Source: Ghiorsea sp.
Lineage (GTDB): Bacteria; Pseudomonadota; Zetaproteobacteria; Mariprofundales; Mariprofundaceae
DNA: 10,197 nt
NCBI GenBank assembly: GCA_027019685.1
Contig: JALUWH010000187.1
Span: 1-10,197 of the forward strand
Direction of reading: 5' to 3'
Shown: positions 1 to 8,183 of the stretch, in pieces
How the letters are laid out: every line of letters begins with the position of its first letter
How positions within the stretch are numbered: position 1 is the first letter of the stretch
Program-made: the position numbers and the translations under genes
The notes under the pieces: generated by a model
Databases searched by the model: none
Told to the model about the DNA's origin: nothing
What the model saw: the letters and a program-made list of their open reading frames with translations, nothing else

Positions 1-2
1 AT

Positions 3-3000
3 CATATTCCCAACATTAGCTACCCCGAAGACTTGCCTATCAGCCAAAAGCGTGCGGATATTGCCAAAGCCATTGCAGCACATCAGGTCACCATTATCGC
101 AGGAGAAACAGGCTCAGGAAAAACCACACAAATCCCCAAGATATGTTTGGAGCTTGGTCGCGGTATTGAAGGTAGTATTGGGCATACCCAACCGCGCAGA
201 ATTGCTGCAAGAAGTGTGGCGACTCGCATTGCAGAGGAATTAAAATCACCCTTGGGAAAAGATGTGGGTTATAAAATCCGTTTTTCCGACCACACCCAAC
301 CCAACACTTATATCAAGCTGATGACCGATGGTATTTTACTGGCTGAAATTCAACATGACCCCCGTCTTTTGAAATATGACACCATCATTATTGATGAGGC
401 TCATGAGCGCAGTTTAAATATTGATTTCTTGCTGGGTTATATCAAAAATATCCTGCCCAAACGCCCTGATTTAAAAGTGATTATCACATCAGCCACCATC
501 AATACCGAGCGCTTTTCTAAATTCTTTCATGATGCACCTGTGATTGAAGTGTCTGGGCGCAGTTATCCTGTGGATATTGAATATCTGCCACTATCCGATG
601 AAGACGATGATAAGTCGCTTGAAAATGCCATTATTCGTGCTGTTGATGAAGCCGCAGAATATGAACCTTTGGGCGACATCCTGATTTTTCTACCTGGTGA
701 GCGTGAAATCAGGGATATAAGCCATGCCCTGAACCAACATGCTATGCGCAATACCGAAGTTTTGCCTTTGTTCTCACGCCTTTCTCCTGCCGAGCAGGAT
801 AAGATATTTAAGGGGCATAAAGGGCGGCGTATTGTTCTGGCAACCAATGTTGCAGAAACATCTTTAACTGTGCCAGGGATTCGTTTTGTCATTGATTCAG
901 GGCTTGCTCGTATCAGTCGATATAGCCCCAAGTCTAAAGTACAACAGCTCCCCATCGAACCCATTTCCCAAGCTTCTGCCAATCAACGTGCTGGGCGCTG
1001 TGGGCGTGTGGCGGCGGGTATTTGCTTTAGGCTTTACAGTGAAGAAAATTTCAACAGTCGTCCTAAACATACCGACCCTGAAATTTTAAGAACCAATCTC
1101 GCCAATGTGATTTTACAAATGGTTAACTTAGGGCTGGGTGACATTCATAAGTTTGATTTTATGCAACCACCTGAAAAGCGTAGCATACAAGATGGGTATA
1201 AGCTGCTTGAAGAGTTACAGGCGATTGATAAAAACATGGTTGTCACCGAACAAGGTAAACAGCTTACCCGCCTACCTGTGGATCCCCGATTCGGACGCAT
1301 GATTTTGCAGGCAGACAAAGAACGAAGCCTGCATGAAGTGTTGATTATTGTGGCTGCCTTATCCGTGCAAGACCCCAAAATAAGACCTGCTGATAAACAA
1401 CAAAAAGCAGACGATAAACACCGTATTTTCACGGATAAAACATCCGACTTTTTATCATGGCTTAAGCTTTGGCAATGGTATCAAGAGCAGAGTAAACATT
1501 TGAGCAAATCGCAGCTTAGAAAAACCTGTACTACCCATTTCTTATCCTATTTGAGAATGCGTGAATGGGTGGATTTGCACGGACAACTATTGGGCATAGT
1601 ACGTGAGCTAAAACTCACTCCCAACCAAGAAGAAGCCAAGCCTGATGACATTCATAAAGCCATGCTTGCAGGCTTGCTTAGTCATACCATTAAAAAGCGG
1701 GAAGAAGCCAAAAAGGGTGAAGCTCCATTTATCGGTGCGCGGGGTTTGCAAGTCCACTTATTCCCCGGCTCTCCTGTGAGCAAAAAACCACCACGCTGGT
1801 TGATGGCAGGTTCATTGGTTGAAACATCGCGTTTATTTGCACGAAACCTTGCACCCATCAAACCCGAATGGTTAGAAGCCTTAGCCCCCCACCTGCTCAA
1901 ACACACCTACAGTGAGCCCCATTGGTCGAAGAAACGGGCGCAAGTTTGTGCTTATGAAACCGTGACCTTGTATGGCTTACCCATCATCAGCCGCCGTGTT
2001 GTGCATTTTGGTGCGATTGACCCTATAGTATCTCGTGAACTTTTTATTCGTCATGCTTTGGTACATCATGAATTTCACAGCTTTGGCAAATGGTTTAAAC
2101 ACAACACAAAACTACTGGCAGAGATAGAAAACATGGAAGCCATGCATCGCCGCCGTGATTTGATGCGTGATGAACAAACCCGCTTTGATTTCTTTGATGC
2201 GCTTATTCCTGAACATGTGTATAGCGGCAAATTATTTGAGCAATGGCGCAAGAAAGCTGAAAAAGACAATCCAACACTTCTCTATTTAAGCAAAGAAATT
2301 TTACTCGATGATTCAACACACACTGTTGATAAACAGCAGTTTCCCACCCACTTGGAAACCAATGGCTTAAAGCTCAAACTACAATACCACTTCGACCCCA
2401 GCCATCATGCCGATGGTATCACTGTGCAAGTGCCAATCATGGCACTAGGGCAACTCAAAGCTGAGCCATTTGAATGGTTGGTACAGGGCATGTTAGAAGA
2501 AAAAATCACAGCACTTATCAAAGCTTTGCCCAAATCGCTGCGTAAAAACTTTGTGCCTGCGCCTCAGTTTGCCGCAGCTTGTGTCAGCAATCTCACTTTT
2601 GCGCAAGGTTCACTGCTGCTTGCCTTATCGCGTGAGTTGCAACGCATGACTGGCATTTATATCCCCACCCAAGATTGGCAAGTCGATAAACTACCCGCTC
2701 ATTTACGCATGAAGTTTGAAATCCGTGATGCCCATAACAAAGTCATCGCCACAGGGCATCAACTGGGTTTATTGCAAAAGCAATACGCCCACCTTGCTCG
2801 TGTGGATACAACGCAGCAAAAACACACAGCCATTAAACTACAACAAAATATCACCCGATGGGACTTTGGCGAGCTGGCTGAAGTGGTCACCAGTCAAAAA
2901 CAAGGCATGCAGATTGCCCAGTTCCCCGCTTTGGTAGATAAACAAAACAGTGTTTCTATCAACCTTTTGGAAAGCGAAGCTGCTGCGCTCAAAGCGACAC

Positions 3001-3710
3001 GGCAAGGTGTAAAACGACTGCTTATGCTGAGTTTACACCAGCAAGTCGATATGCTGCGCAAAAACATGCCCAAACAAAAAGAATTGGCTTTGTATTATGT
3101 TAGCCTAGGCAAAGCTGAAGATTTGCGTGAATCCATCATCAGCCAAACATTTGAGCAGGTATTTTTGCAAGACTTAGAAGCATTGCCCCGTAATGCCAAA
3201 GATTTTCAAATGCTCTTGGATCAAGGCAGAGCCAAAGTGGTCAAACAAGGGGCAATCATTGCCGAACAAGTATGTAAAACCTTACAAAATTATGCTGAAT
3301 TACAAGGCAAGCTGGTTAATGTTAAAGCTGCAGCCCTAACCCCTGTGGTGCAAGATATACAACAACAAATGCAGCACATCATATACCCTGATTTTGTGCA
3401 ACACACCCCAAGCCAATGGTTGCCACACCTACCACGCTTTATACAAGCCGTTGTATTACGCTTGGAAAAAGCGGGGCAACACTTAGCACAAGATTCCGCT
3501 AACACCAAAGTATTACAACAATTCTGGTTGCAATACCAACAACGAAAAGAGCAATGTGAAAAACATCATGAAGACACCACGCAACTCATAGAATTTCGCT
3601 GGTTGTTAGAAGAGCTTCGCGTTGCATTGTTTGCCCAAAGCCTGAAAACATCCATACCTATATCCATCAAACGCATAGAAAAGCATTGGTCATCCATTCT
3701 GTCACAATAA
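3..3710 (+). CDS. hrpA: ATP-dependent RNA helicase HrpA (DEAH-box), 5'-partial
   Basis: Cytoplasmic DEAH-box (SF2) helicase; HrpA proteins act on RNA, including mRNA processing and rescue of stalled ribosomes. Counting from the first full codon at position 3, I see Walker A GETGSGKT (34-41), DEAH (131-134), SAT (163-165) and motif VI QRAGRCGR (328-335). The HA2/OB-fold region follows, with its YSEPHW signature near 636. A long C-terminal half (about 650-1230) matches the DUF3418 extension found in HrpA but not in the shorter HrpB. The 1235 visible residues compare with about 1300 in E. coli HrpA, so roughly 65-75 N-terminal residues lie left of the window. A TTG at 33 could be mistaken for a start, but the reading frame is open and HrpA-like upstream of it (ISYPED before LPISQKR), so the gene is cut by the edge. 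All motifs are intact and no frameshift is seen. It ends in TAA, about 90 bases before the next gene. Confidence 0.96.
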   Translation, partial: HIPNISYPEDLPISQKRADIAKAIAAHQVTIIAGETGSGKTTQIPKICLELGRGIEGSIGHTQPRRIAARSVATRIAEELKSPLGKDVGYKIRFSDHTQPNTYIKLMTDGILLAEIQHDPRLLKYDTIIIDEAHERSLNIDFLLGYIKNILPKRPDLKVIITSATINTERFSKFFHDAPVIEVSGRSYPVDIEYLPLSDEDDDKSLENAIIRAVDEAAEYEPLGDILIFLPGEREIRDISHALNQHAMRNTEVLPLFSRLSPAEQDKIFKGHKGRRIVLATNVAETSLTVPGIRFVIDSGLARISRYSPKSKVQQLPIEPISQASANQRAGRCGRVAAGICFRLYSEENFNSRPKHTDPEILRTNLANVILQMVNLGLGDIHKFDFMQPPEKRSIQDGYKLLEELQAIDKNMVVTEQGKQLTRLPVDPRFGRMILQADKERSLHEVLIIVAALSVQDPKIRPADKQQKADDKHRIFTDKTSDFLSWLKLWQWYQEQSKHLSKSQLRKTCTTHFLSYLRMREWVDLHGQLLGIVRELKLTPNQEEAKPDDIHKAMLAGLLSHTIKKREEAKKGEAPFIGARGLQVHLFPGSPVSKKPPRWLMAGSLVETSRLFARNLAPIKPEWLEALAPHLLKHTYSEPHWSKKRAQVCAYETVTLYGLPIISRRVVHFGAIDPIVSRELFIRHALVHHEFHSFGKWFKHNTKLLAEIENMEAMHRRRDLMRDEQTRFDFFDALIPEHVYSGKLFEQWRKKAEKDNPTLLYLSKEILLDDSTHTVDKQQFPTHLETNGLKLKLQYHFDPSHHADGITVQVPIMALGQLKAEPFEWLVQGMLEEKITALIKALPKSLRKNFVPAPQFAAACVSNLTFAQGSLLLALSRELQRMTGIYIPTQDWQVDKLPAHLRMKFEIRDAHNKVIATGHQLGLLQKQYAHLARVDTTQQKHTAIKLQQNITRWDFGELAEVVTSQKQGMQIAQFPALVDKQNSVSINLLESEAAALKATRQGVKRLLMLSLHQQVDMLRKNMPKQKELALYYVSLGKAEDLRESIISQTFEQVFLQDLEALPRNAKDFQMLLDQGRAKVVKQGAIIAEQVCKTLQNYAELQGKLVNVKAAALTPVVQDIQQQMQHIIYPDFVQHTPSQWLPHLPRFIQAVVLRLEKAGQHLAQDSANTKVLQQFWLQYQQRKEQCEKHHEDTTQLIEFRWLLEELRVALFAQSLKTSIPISIKRIEKHWSSILSQ

Positions 3711-3741
3711 ATGGTGCGATATATCACTAGAAGTTTCTTGT

Positions 3742-3750
3742 TGCTATAGT
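3742..3750 (+). promoter_or_regulatory. Probable extended -10 promoter for the histidine kinase gene
   Basis: TGCTATAGT fits the extended -10 pattern (TG, one base, then a hexamer differing from TATAAT at one position). No good -35 is seen 16-18 bases upstream, which is usual for extended -10 promoters. A transcript starting near 3757 would exclude the ATG at 3751 as a start codon. It would leave a short leader carrying the AGGAG ribosome-binding site at 3781-3785. Inferred from motif match only. Confidence 0.45.
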
Positions 3751-3798
3751 ATGTTTGCTCGCCCCCCATTGTGCAGGTTTAGGAGTTTTGTGTTCCCC

Positions 3799-5805
3799 AT
3801 GAAAAAAGTCAGTTTAATCATATTGCTTGGCATAACTACATCTTTGGCAGCTTTCGCAGTCGTTAAACAATGGGAAGAAGATAAGCGTCAGGCAGAGTAT
3901 AACCATCGTGCAAATGCCCATAATGCTTCCATTATAGCTGGCTTTGACAGCCTAAAAAAACAACTCGAAGATATACGTTACCTTCTCGAATACGATATGA
4001 TTGATGAGAAAAAGAATCCCCAATCTCCACGTGAACTTTTGGATATGTTCACCCCGGCTTTAACCCATGAACCTGCACTTGTAGATATAGATTGGGCAGC
4101 ACTAGACCCTTATACAGGTCAAGCCCACATCATTTATAGCCTTAAACATCAAACCAATATTGAAAAAAGCCCCGTTCTTCTGAATAAACAACCTCTCACA
4201 GCAAGAATCACACAAGAAGATTCAGATCGTTATATATTGGAGCTCACCAGCCCCATCAGCAACACCATCAACACCATCAATCAACCTACAATTAAAGGCA
4301 AACTCATTGCCGCACTTGTTACCGAGTGGGATTTCAAAACCTTAATCGAACAAGCGTTGAAGAATACGCCTGTGGCTGCACAAGACATCCGTATTATTTG
4401 TGTAGAAAACAATAAAAAAACAGAGGTTTATGTTCATGCATCCCGTAGCCGAACCGAAGCCGATAAAGATGTGCACACGTATATAAATTATAATGCCACC
4501 TTTACTTTTGCTAATCTAACCATACAAGCAAAGTATGAAGCTGCACCCAAGTTTCTTGAAAACTTCCCTATTGTACTTGCTTGGCAAACCCTATTTATTT
4601 TGCTTGCCGCCACCCTTTTACTTGCTTGGTATATTTATAAAAAAGACAAATACACCGAACATGTTGAACAACTTGTCGAAAAACGCACAAAGAAACTTAA
4701 CAAAAAACGCAAGGAATTGCGCCAAATCATTGAAAATCTCCAAGATATTTATTATCAAATCGACCTTGAAGGCAATGTACATATGATATCACCTTCCATT
4801 GGCTCTCTTGGTTATACCCCTGATGAAGTGCAAGGTAAAAATATGCAAAACTTCTGCGTTGATAGTGATGAGTTTAAAAAATTATTACTCGTTTTACATG
4901 ATAGTGGTGACGGCAAAATACATAACCACCAGATCCGTGTTAAGCACCACAATGGTAGTTTGCGCTGGTTATCCATGAATGCCCAATACCGATATGATGA
5001 AAATCAGAAAATTGTGAATATTGAAGGTACATTGCGTGACTTCACAGCAGTTAAAGAACAACAAGAAAAACTTCAACAGTCTGACAAACTTGAGCTTTTA
5101 GGGTTGATGGCAGGTAGCATCGCACACAATTTCAACAATATTCTTACTGCAATTTTAGGTCATGCCTCCATAGCCCGCATGTCTTCTCAATGTGATGCGG
5201 AGCTGACCCAACATATGGATGCCATTGAAGACTCAAGTGCCAAAGCTGCTGAAATATGTAAACAAATGCTTGCCTATGCAGGACAGGGTAATTATTGCGT
5301 ACGCTCGCTATATTTAAATCCATGCCTTGATGAAATCAAAGCAATGACCAGCGCTTCTATTCCTGAAAATATTCAGCTTGATTTTTCCTTGGCTGATGAC
5401 TTAGCTACCATCCGTGCTGACAAATCGCAAATTCAACAATTGACTATCGACTTAATATTAAATGCCGCAGAATCTTATGAACAAGAAGCAGGAACCGTGC
5501 ACATCACAACGGGTAGCCAAGTCTTAAAAGCACAAGACTTGAAGTCATGCGTCGAATCAGAACAAGCATCACCAGGACCCCATATCTTCCTGCGTATTCA
5601 AGATACAGGCTGTGGCATTTCTCAAGACATGCAGAAAAAAATACTTGAGCCTTTTGTAACCAGTAAATTTATGGGTAGAGGGCTAGGCTTAAGTGCAGTA
5701 CGTGGCATTGTACGCTCTCATCACGGGTCTATTTTATTAGAGTCTGAAGAGGGTAAGGGAACCACCATCACCGTCTTCTTCCCTATTGACAAACAAGAAG
5801 CATAA
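3799..5805 (+). CDS. Membrane sensor histidine kinase (CHASE-like sensor, PAS, HisKA, HATPase)
   Basis: Inner-membrane two-component sensor that should autophosphorylate on a histidine in response to an unknown signal. Counting from ATG 3799 (668 residues): TM helix about 4-23, a periplasmic region of about 230 residues resembling CHASE sensors, a second TM about 256-278, a charged helical linker (279-312), a PAS domain (313-423), and a HisKA domain with H443 in SIAHNFNNIL. The ATPase follows with N-box N555, G1 box DTGCG from D602 and G2 box GRGLGL (626-631). The H-box has Asn where the residue after His is usually Asp or Glu. There is no receiver domain and no adjacent regulator, so the partner is unknown. 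Start: AGGAG (3781-3785) lies 13 bases before this ATG. GTG 3790 (spacing 4) is an alternative. The longer start at 3751 has no ribosome-binding site and adds 16 residues unlike a signal anchor. The CHASE assignment is an inference; the kinase core is certain. Confidence 0.93.
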   Translation: MKKVSLIILLGITTSLAAFAVVKQWEEDKRQAEYNHRANAHNASIIAGFDSLKKQLEDIRYLLEYDMIDEKKNPQSPRELLDMFTPALTHEPALVDIDWAALDPYTGQAHIIYSLKHQTNIEKSPVLLNKQPLTARITQEDSDRYILELTSPISNTINTINQPTIKGKLIAALVTEWDFKTLIEQALKNTPVAAQDIRIICVENNKKTEVYVHASRSRTEADKDVHTYINYNATFTFANLTIQAKYEAAPKFLENFPIVLAWQTLFILLAATLLLAWYIYKKDKYTEHVEQLVEKRTKKLNKKRKELRQIIENLQDIYYQIDLEGNVHMISPSIGSLGYTPDEVQGKNMQNFCVDSDEFKKLLLVLHDSGDGKIHNHQIRVKHHNGSLRWLSMNAQYRYDENQKIVNIEGTLRDFTAVKEQQEKLQQSDKLELLGLMAGSIAHNFNNILTAILGHASIARMSSQCDAELTQHMDAIEDSSAKAAEICKQMLAYAGQGNYCVRSLYLNPCLDEIKAMTSASIPENIQLDFSLADDLATIRADKSQIQQLTIDLILNAAESYEQEAGTVHITTGSQVLKAQDLKSCVESEQASPGPHIFLRIQDTGCGISQDMQKKILEPFVTSKFMGRGLGLSAVRGIVRSHHGSILLESEEGKGTTITVFFPIDKQEA

Positions 5806-5925
5806 GCAGAACTTCCGCCGCCTTATGAACAACACAAGCGCAATGAAACGAATCACCAAGCTATGGCTCGCCTTGCCATCGGCTGTGGTTTGTTTTGTCT
5901 AACGTTTACACTTCGTAATACCTAC

Positions 5926-5960
5926 ACAAGCAACCGCAGAAATTCTGCTTCGTTGCTTGT
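5926..5960. promoter_or_regulatory. Strong hairpin upstream of the transporter operon
   Basis: ACAAGCAAC (5926-5934) pairs perfectly with GTTGCTTGT (5952-5960). Inside, after a small internal loop (C opposite TTC), GCAGA pairs with TCTGC around an AAT loop. No T-run follows, so it is not a classic intrinsic terminator for the upstream kinase gene. It could be a leader structure, a processing or stability element, or an operator for the EamA gene, whose ATG lies 66 bases downstream. The rest of this 220-base gap has no convincing gene. Confidence 0.5.
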
Positions 5961-6025
5961 TCATCATTTAAACATCTAACATTCAGATTTTCTCGGTTGC
6001 TCTATATCAAAAAGAGGAGCAACAC

Positions 6026-6949
6026 ATGAACGTTCAAGAAGTTCATCAACATGAAAAAAGAAATCACTTTATCGGCATCATGCTTGCCACGGGTGCAGCC
6101 CTTGGCTTTTCCGTCAAAGCTATTTTTGTCAAACTGGCATACACATATGATGTGGATGCATTAACCATGCTTATGTTCCGCATGATGTTTGCCCTACCCT
6201 TCTTTATGTTGATGATTTGGCTTGAAGAGCGCAAAACTTCCGTACGTATAACCAAGCACCAGTTGATTGCCGTCACAGGATTAGGCTTGGTTGGATATTA
6301 CTGCTCTAGCTTATTAGATTTCATGGGTTTGATGTATATCAGCGCAGGTTTGGAGCGTTTAATCCTATTTATATTCCCCACGATGGTAGTGTTTATGTCT
6401 GCGGTTTTTTTTGGCAAACGCATTCAAAAAGAAGCTTATATCGCTTTGGCATTAAGCTATGCAGGTATTACTGCGGCTATGGTGAATGATGTGCAAATAT
6501 CGGGCGAGCATGTGATGCTTGGTTCTGTGTTGGTATTTATCGCCACCATCACCTACTCCGCTTTTTTGGTGGGTAGCGGCGAACTGATACCACAAATTGG
6601 TGCGCGCCGCTTTGCAGCATATGCCATGTTTGTCTCATGTTTGGCTGTGTTTATTCACTTTGGCATTGCAAGAGGTTTTGCTGATTTTTCGCAACCCATG
6701 GCTGTGTATGGTTATGGCATGGCGATGGCTGTGTTTTCCACAGTATTGCCTTCATTTATGTTGGCAGCAGCTATTCACAGGATTGGCGCAAGCCAAACAT
6801 CCATCGTGGGAGGCTTAGGTCCTGTCGCCACCATTGGTTTAGCTGCCGTATTCTTAGCTGAACCGTTAACTTTGATGCAGCTATTGGGTGCAGCATTGGT
6901 CATAAGTGGTGTATTTATTTTAGGAAAGAAAAAGGAGAAATTGGTATGA
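6026..6949 (+). CDS. EamA / DMT-superfamily membrane transporter
   Basis: Integral inner-membrane protein of 307 residues, the usual size for the ten-helix drug/metabolite transporter superfamily built of two tandem EamA repeats. The first repeat starts at about residue 15 (a helix with GAALGFSVKAIFVKLAY). The second ends near 300 with the typical ending (GPVATIGLAAVFLAEPLTLMQLLGAALVISGVF). The short C-terminal tail KKKEKLV is positive, consistent with a cytoplasmic end. Family members export or import amino acids, sugars, nucleosides or other small metabolites; the substrate cannot be read from sequence. The start is well supported by GAGGAG (6014-6019) six bases before ATG. The stop overlaps the start of the tautomerase-family gene as ATGA, and the downstream ribosome-binding site AAGGAG (6932-6937) lies inside this coding region. 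The two are therefore almost certainly co-transcribed and translationally coupled. Confidence 0.92.
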   Translation: MNVQEVHQHEKRNHFIGIMLATGAALGFSVKAIFVKLAYTYDVDALTMLMFRMMFALPFFMLMIWLEERKTSVRITKHQLIAVTGLGLVGYYCSSLLDFMGLMYISAGLERLILFIFPTMVVFMSAVFFGKRIQKEAYIALALSYAGITAAMVNDVQISGEHVMLGSVLVFIATITYSAFLVGSGELIPQIGARRFAAYAMFVSCLAVFIHFGIARGFADFSQPMAVYGYGMAMAVFSTVLPSFMLAAAIHRIGASQTSIVGGLGPVATIGLAAVFLAEPLTLMQLLGAALVISGVFILGKKKEKLV

Positions 6950-7335
6950 GTCAAATTAAGGTTTATGGCATTAAAGAGCATTTAAACCCAATTAAACAAA
7001 AACTATCCGATGTTATTCATGATTGTGTCGTGGAAGCATTAGCGTTCCCACGCGATAAACGTGCGCATCGCTTCTTCCCACTGGATAAAGAAAACATGTT
7101 TTATCCAGCTGGGCGGACAGATGCCTACACAATTATCGAAATCACCATGATTGAGGGTCGAAGTAAAGCTACTAAAAAGCGACTTATTCGACTTCTCTTT
7201 GATAACATTCAAGATAAGCTTGGCATCACCCACCAAGATATTGAAATATGTATTTATGAAAGCCCTGCTGAAAATTGGGGCTTTCGCGGCAAACATGGGG
7301 ATGAAATACAATTGAACTATAAAATTGAAGTGTAA
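6946..7335 (+). CDS. Tautomerase-superfamily protein lacking Pro-1
   Basis: Small (129 residues), probably cytoplasmic protein resembling the tautomerase (4-oxalocrotonate tautomerase/MIF) superfamily, closest to the roughly 130-residue Tautomerase_2-type proteins. Supporting features are a beta strand at the very N-terminus (SQIKVYG), a helix with VIHDCVVEAL, the strand-loop-helix IEITMIEGRSKATKKRLI (E70 G71 R72 S73 within it), and the C-terminal ENWGFRG (109-115) followed by GDE. Classical members use an N-terminal proline, exposed after Met removal, as catalytic base or nucleophile. Here the second residue is serine and no in-frame start gives proline. It may therefore use other chemistry or have a non-catalytic role; some subfamilies naturally lack this proline. 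It overlaps the EamA gene by four bases with AAGGAG eight bases before its ATG. A shared substrate with the transporter is plausible but unproven. Confidence 0.82.
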   Translation: MSQIKVYGIKEHLNPIKQKLSDVIHDCVVEALAFPRDKRAHRFFPLDKENMFYPAGRTDAYTIIEITMIEGRSKATKKRLIRLLFDNIQDKLGITHQDIEICIYESPAENWGFRGKHGDEIQLNYKIEV

Positions 7336-7379
7336 GCTTGATAACTTAGCTTCGACTTACGCTGCAATATCATAATATC

Positions 7380-7437
7380 GTCATACCCACGAAGGTGGGT
7401 ATCCAGTAACATGGATGCCCGTTTTCACGGGAATGAC
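7380..7437. repeat. Paired palindromic repeat, copy 1 (dRS3-like units in inverted orientation)
   Basis: Two 26-base units face each other: 7380-7405 begins GTCAT and ends ATCCA, and 7412-7437 begins TGGAT and ends ATGAC. The arms match at about 19 of 26 positions. Each arm is also its own hairpin: ATACCCAC/GTGGGTAT around GAAG on the left, CCCGT/ACGGG around TTTC on the right. The six-base arm, eight-base centre and six-base arm layout recalls the neisserial dRS3 repeat and similar short repeats widespread in proteobacteria. It sits between the tautomerase stop and the DUF3047 gene, and its right arm gives a spurious upstream ATG at 7415. It may double as a transcription or mRNA-processing structure. 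Confidence 0.8.
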
Positions 7438-7456
7438 AAACCAACGAGGATTATCC

Positions 7457-8104
7457 ATGTTAAAAGCAATACTCACACTTACTTGTATATTTGTTGCACC
7501 TGTATTTGCAGGTGCAGAGCCCATTCCTATTGGACAATTCTCGACAGGCTCACTTAGTGGCTGGGAAGAAAAAGAGTTTGAGGGGAAAACGCAATATGTA
7601 TTGGTAAACGATGATGTTCTTGGCAAAACTGTACTCAAAGCAGAAAGTAATCATGGTGCATCAGGGTTATTTCGTGAAATCAAAATAGACTTAAATAAAA
7701 CGCCCTATTTGAACTGGTCTTGGAAAACATCATCCGCATTCAAAGGTATCAACGAAAATGAAAAAGCGGGTGATGATTTTGTTGCGCGTATTTATGTGGT
7801 GGTGGATGGAGGTTTCTTTTTCTGGAAAACAATTGCCTTGAATTATGTGTGGTCATCCTCGCATCAAAAGGGAGATAAGTGGGACAACCCCTTCACCTCC
7901 AATGCCACCATGTTTGCCGTGGAATCAGGCAAGGAAAACTTGAACACATGGCAACATTACAAACGCAATATTCGTGAAGATTTAAAACGACTTACAGGCA
8001 AAGATGAGCAGTACATCGATGCCATTGCCATCATGACTGACACGGATAATACTGGTTTATCTGCGACCACCTATTTCGGTGACATCTTTTTTAGTTCGGA
8101 ATAA
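7457..8104 (+). CDS. Exported DUF3047 family protein
   Basis: A 215-residue protein of unknown function. It has an apparent Sec signal peptide: MLKAILTLTCIFVAPVFA, with cleavage likely after A18 or A20. The mature part shows the pattern I know from DUF3047: an early G-W strand pair, a conserved KAESNHGASGLFREI stretch, LNWSWK, GDDF (105-108) followed by ARIYVVVDG, NYVWSS, and a C-terminal IMTDTDNTG (MTDTDNT at 193-199) with ATTYFGDIFF. The composition suggests a beta-sandwich, and a periplasmic or envelope location follows from the signal peptide. No catalytic function is established for the family. The start is fixed by CGAGGA (7445-7450), six bases before ATG. The in-frame ATG at 7415 lies inside a repeat and would destroy the signal peptide. 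The gene is monocistronic, with a terminator overlapping its stop and a palindromic repeat pair on each side. Confidence 0.88.
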   Translation: MLKAILTLTCIFVAPVFAGAEPIPIGQFSTGSLSGWEEKEFEGKTQYVLVNDDVLGKTVLKAESNHGASGLFREIKIDLNKTPYLNWSWKTSSAFKGINENEKAGDDFVARIYVVVDGGFFFWKTIALNYVWSSSHQKGDKWDNPFTSNATMFAVESGKENLNTWQHYKRNIREDLKRLTGKDEQYIDAIAIMTDTDNTGLSATTYFGDIFFSSE

Positions 8105-8127
8105 GCACCATTAGAGAGGTGCTTTTT
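8103..8127 (+). terminator. Intrinsic terminator after the DUF3047 gene
   Basis: AAGCACC (8103-8109) pairs with GGTGCTT (8118-8124) across an eight-base loop, followed by a T-run to 8127. The stem begins within the TAA stop codon of the DUF3047 gene. Confidence 0.8.
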
Positions 8128-8183
8128 ACATGTATTTGAGACAAACAGCACCACTATAGTCAGTTATGAATTGCCTACAATTT

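Noticed and set aside
33..35. TTG as the start of the helicase gene
   Set aside because: The frame is open to the left edge and reads as HrpA sequence (ISYPED) before it, so the real start lies outside the window.
563..1432. Open frames on the minus strand inside hrpA (563-982 and 1145-1432)
   Set aside because: They are antisense to conserved helicase motifs, with Ser/Arg/Cys-rich low-similarity translations typical of shadow frames.
3751..3798. Upstream ATG as start of the histidine kinase
   Set aside because: It overlaps the likely extended -10 site, has no ribosome-binding site, and adds a Pro/Arg/Cys-rich stretch before an otherwise good membrane anchor.
5825..5902. 25-codon ORF with a hydrophobic stretch (MNNTSAMKRITKLWLALPSA...)
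   Set aside because: There is no ribosome-binding site and no recognisable family; too short to support from one sequence.
7333..7360. Short inverted repeats (AAGCT/AGCTT, GTAAG/CTTAC) after the tautomerase stop as a terminator
   Set aside because: The stems are only five bases, mutually overlapping and have no T-run.
7415..7456. Upstream ATG giving a 14-residue longer DUF3047 protein
   Set aside because: The ATG and most of the added codons come from the palindromic repeat, and the extension would mask the signal peptide. A good ribosome-binding site supports 7457.
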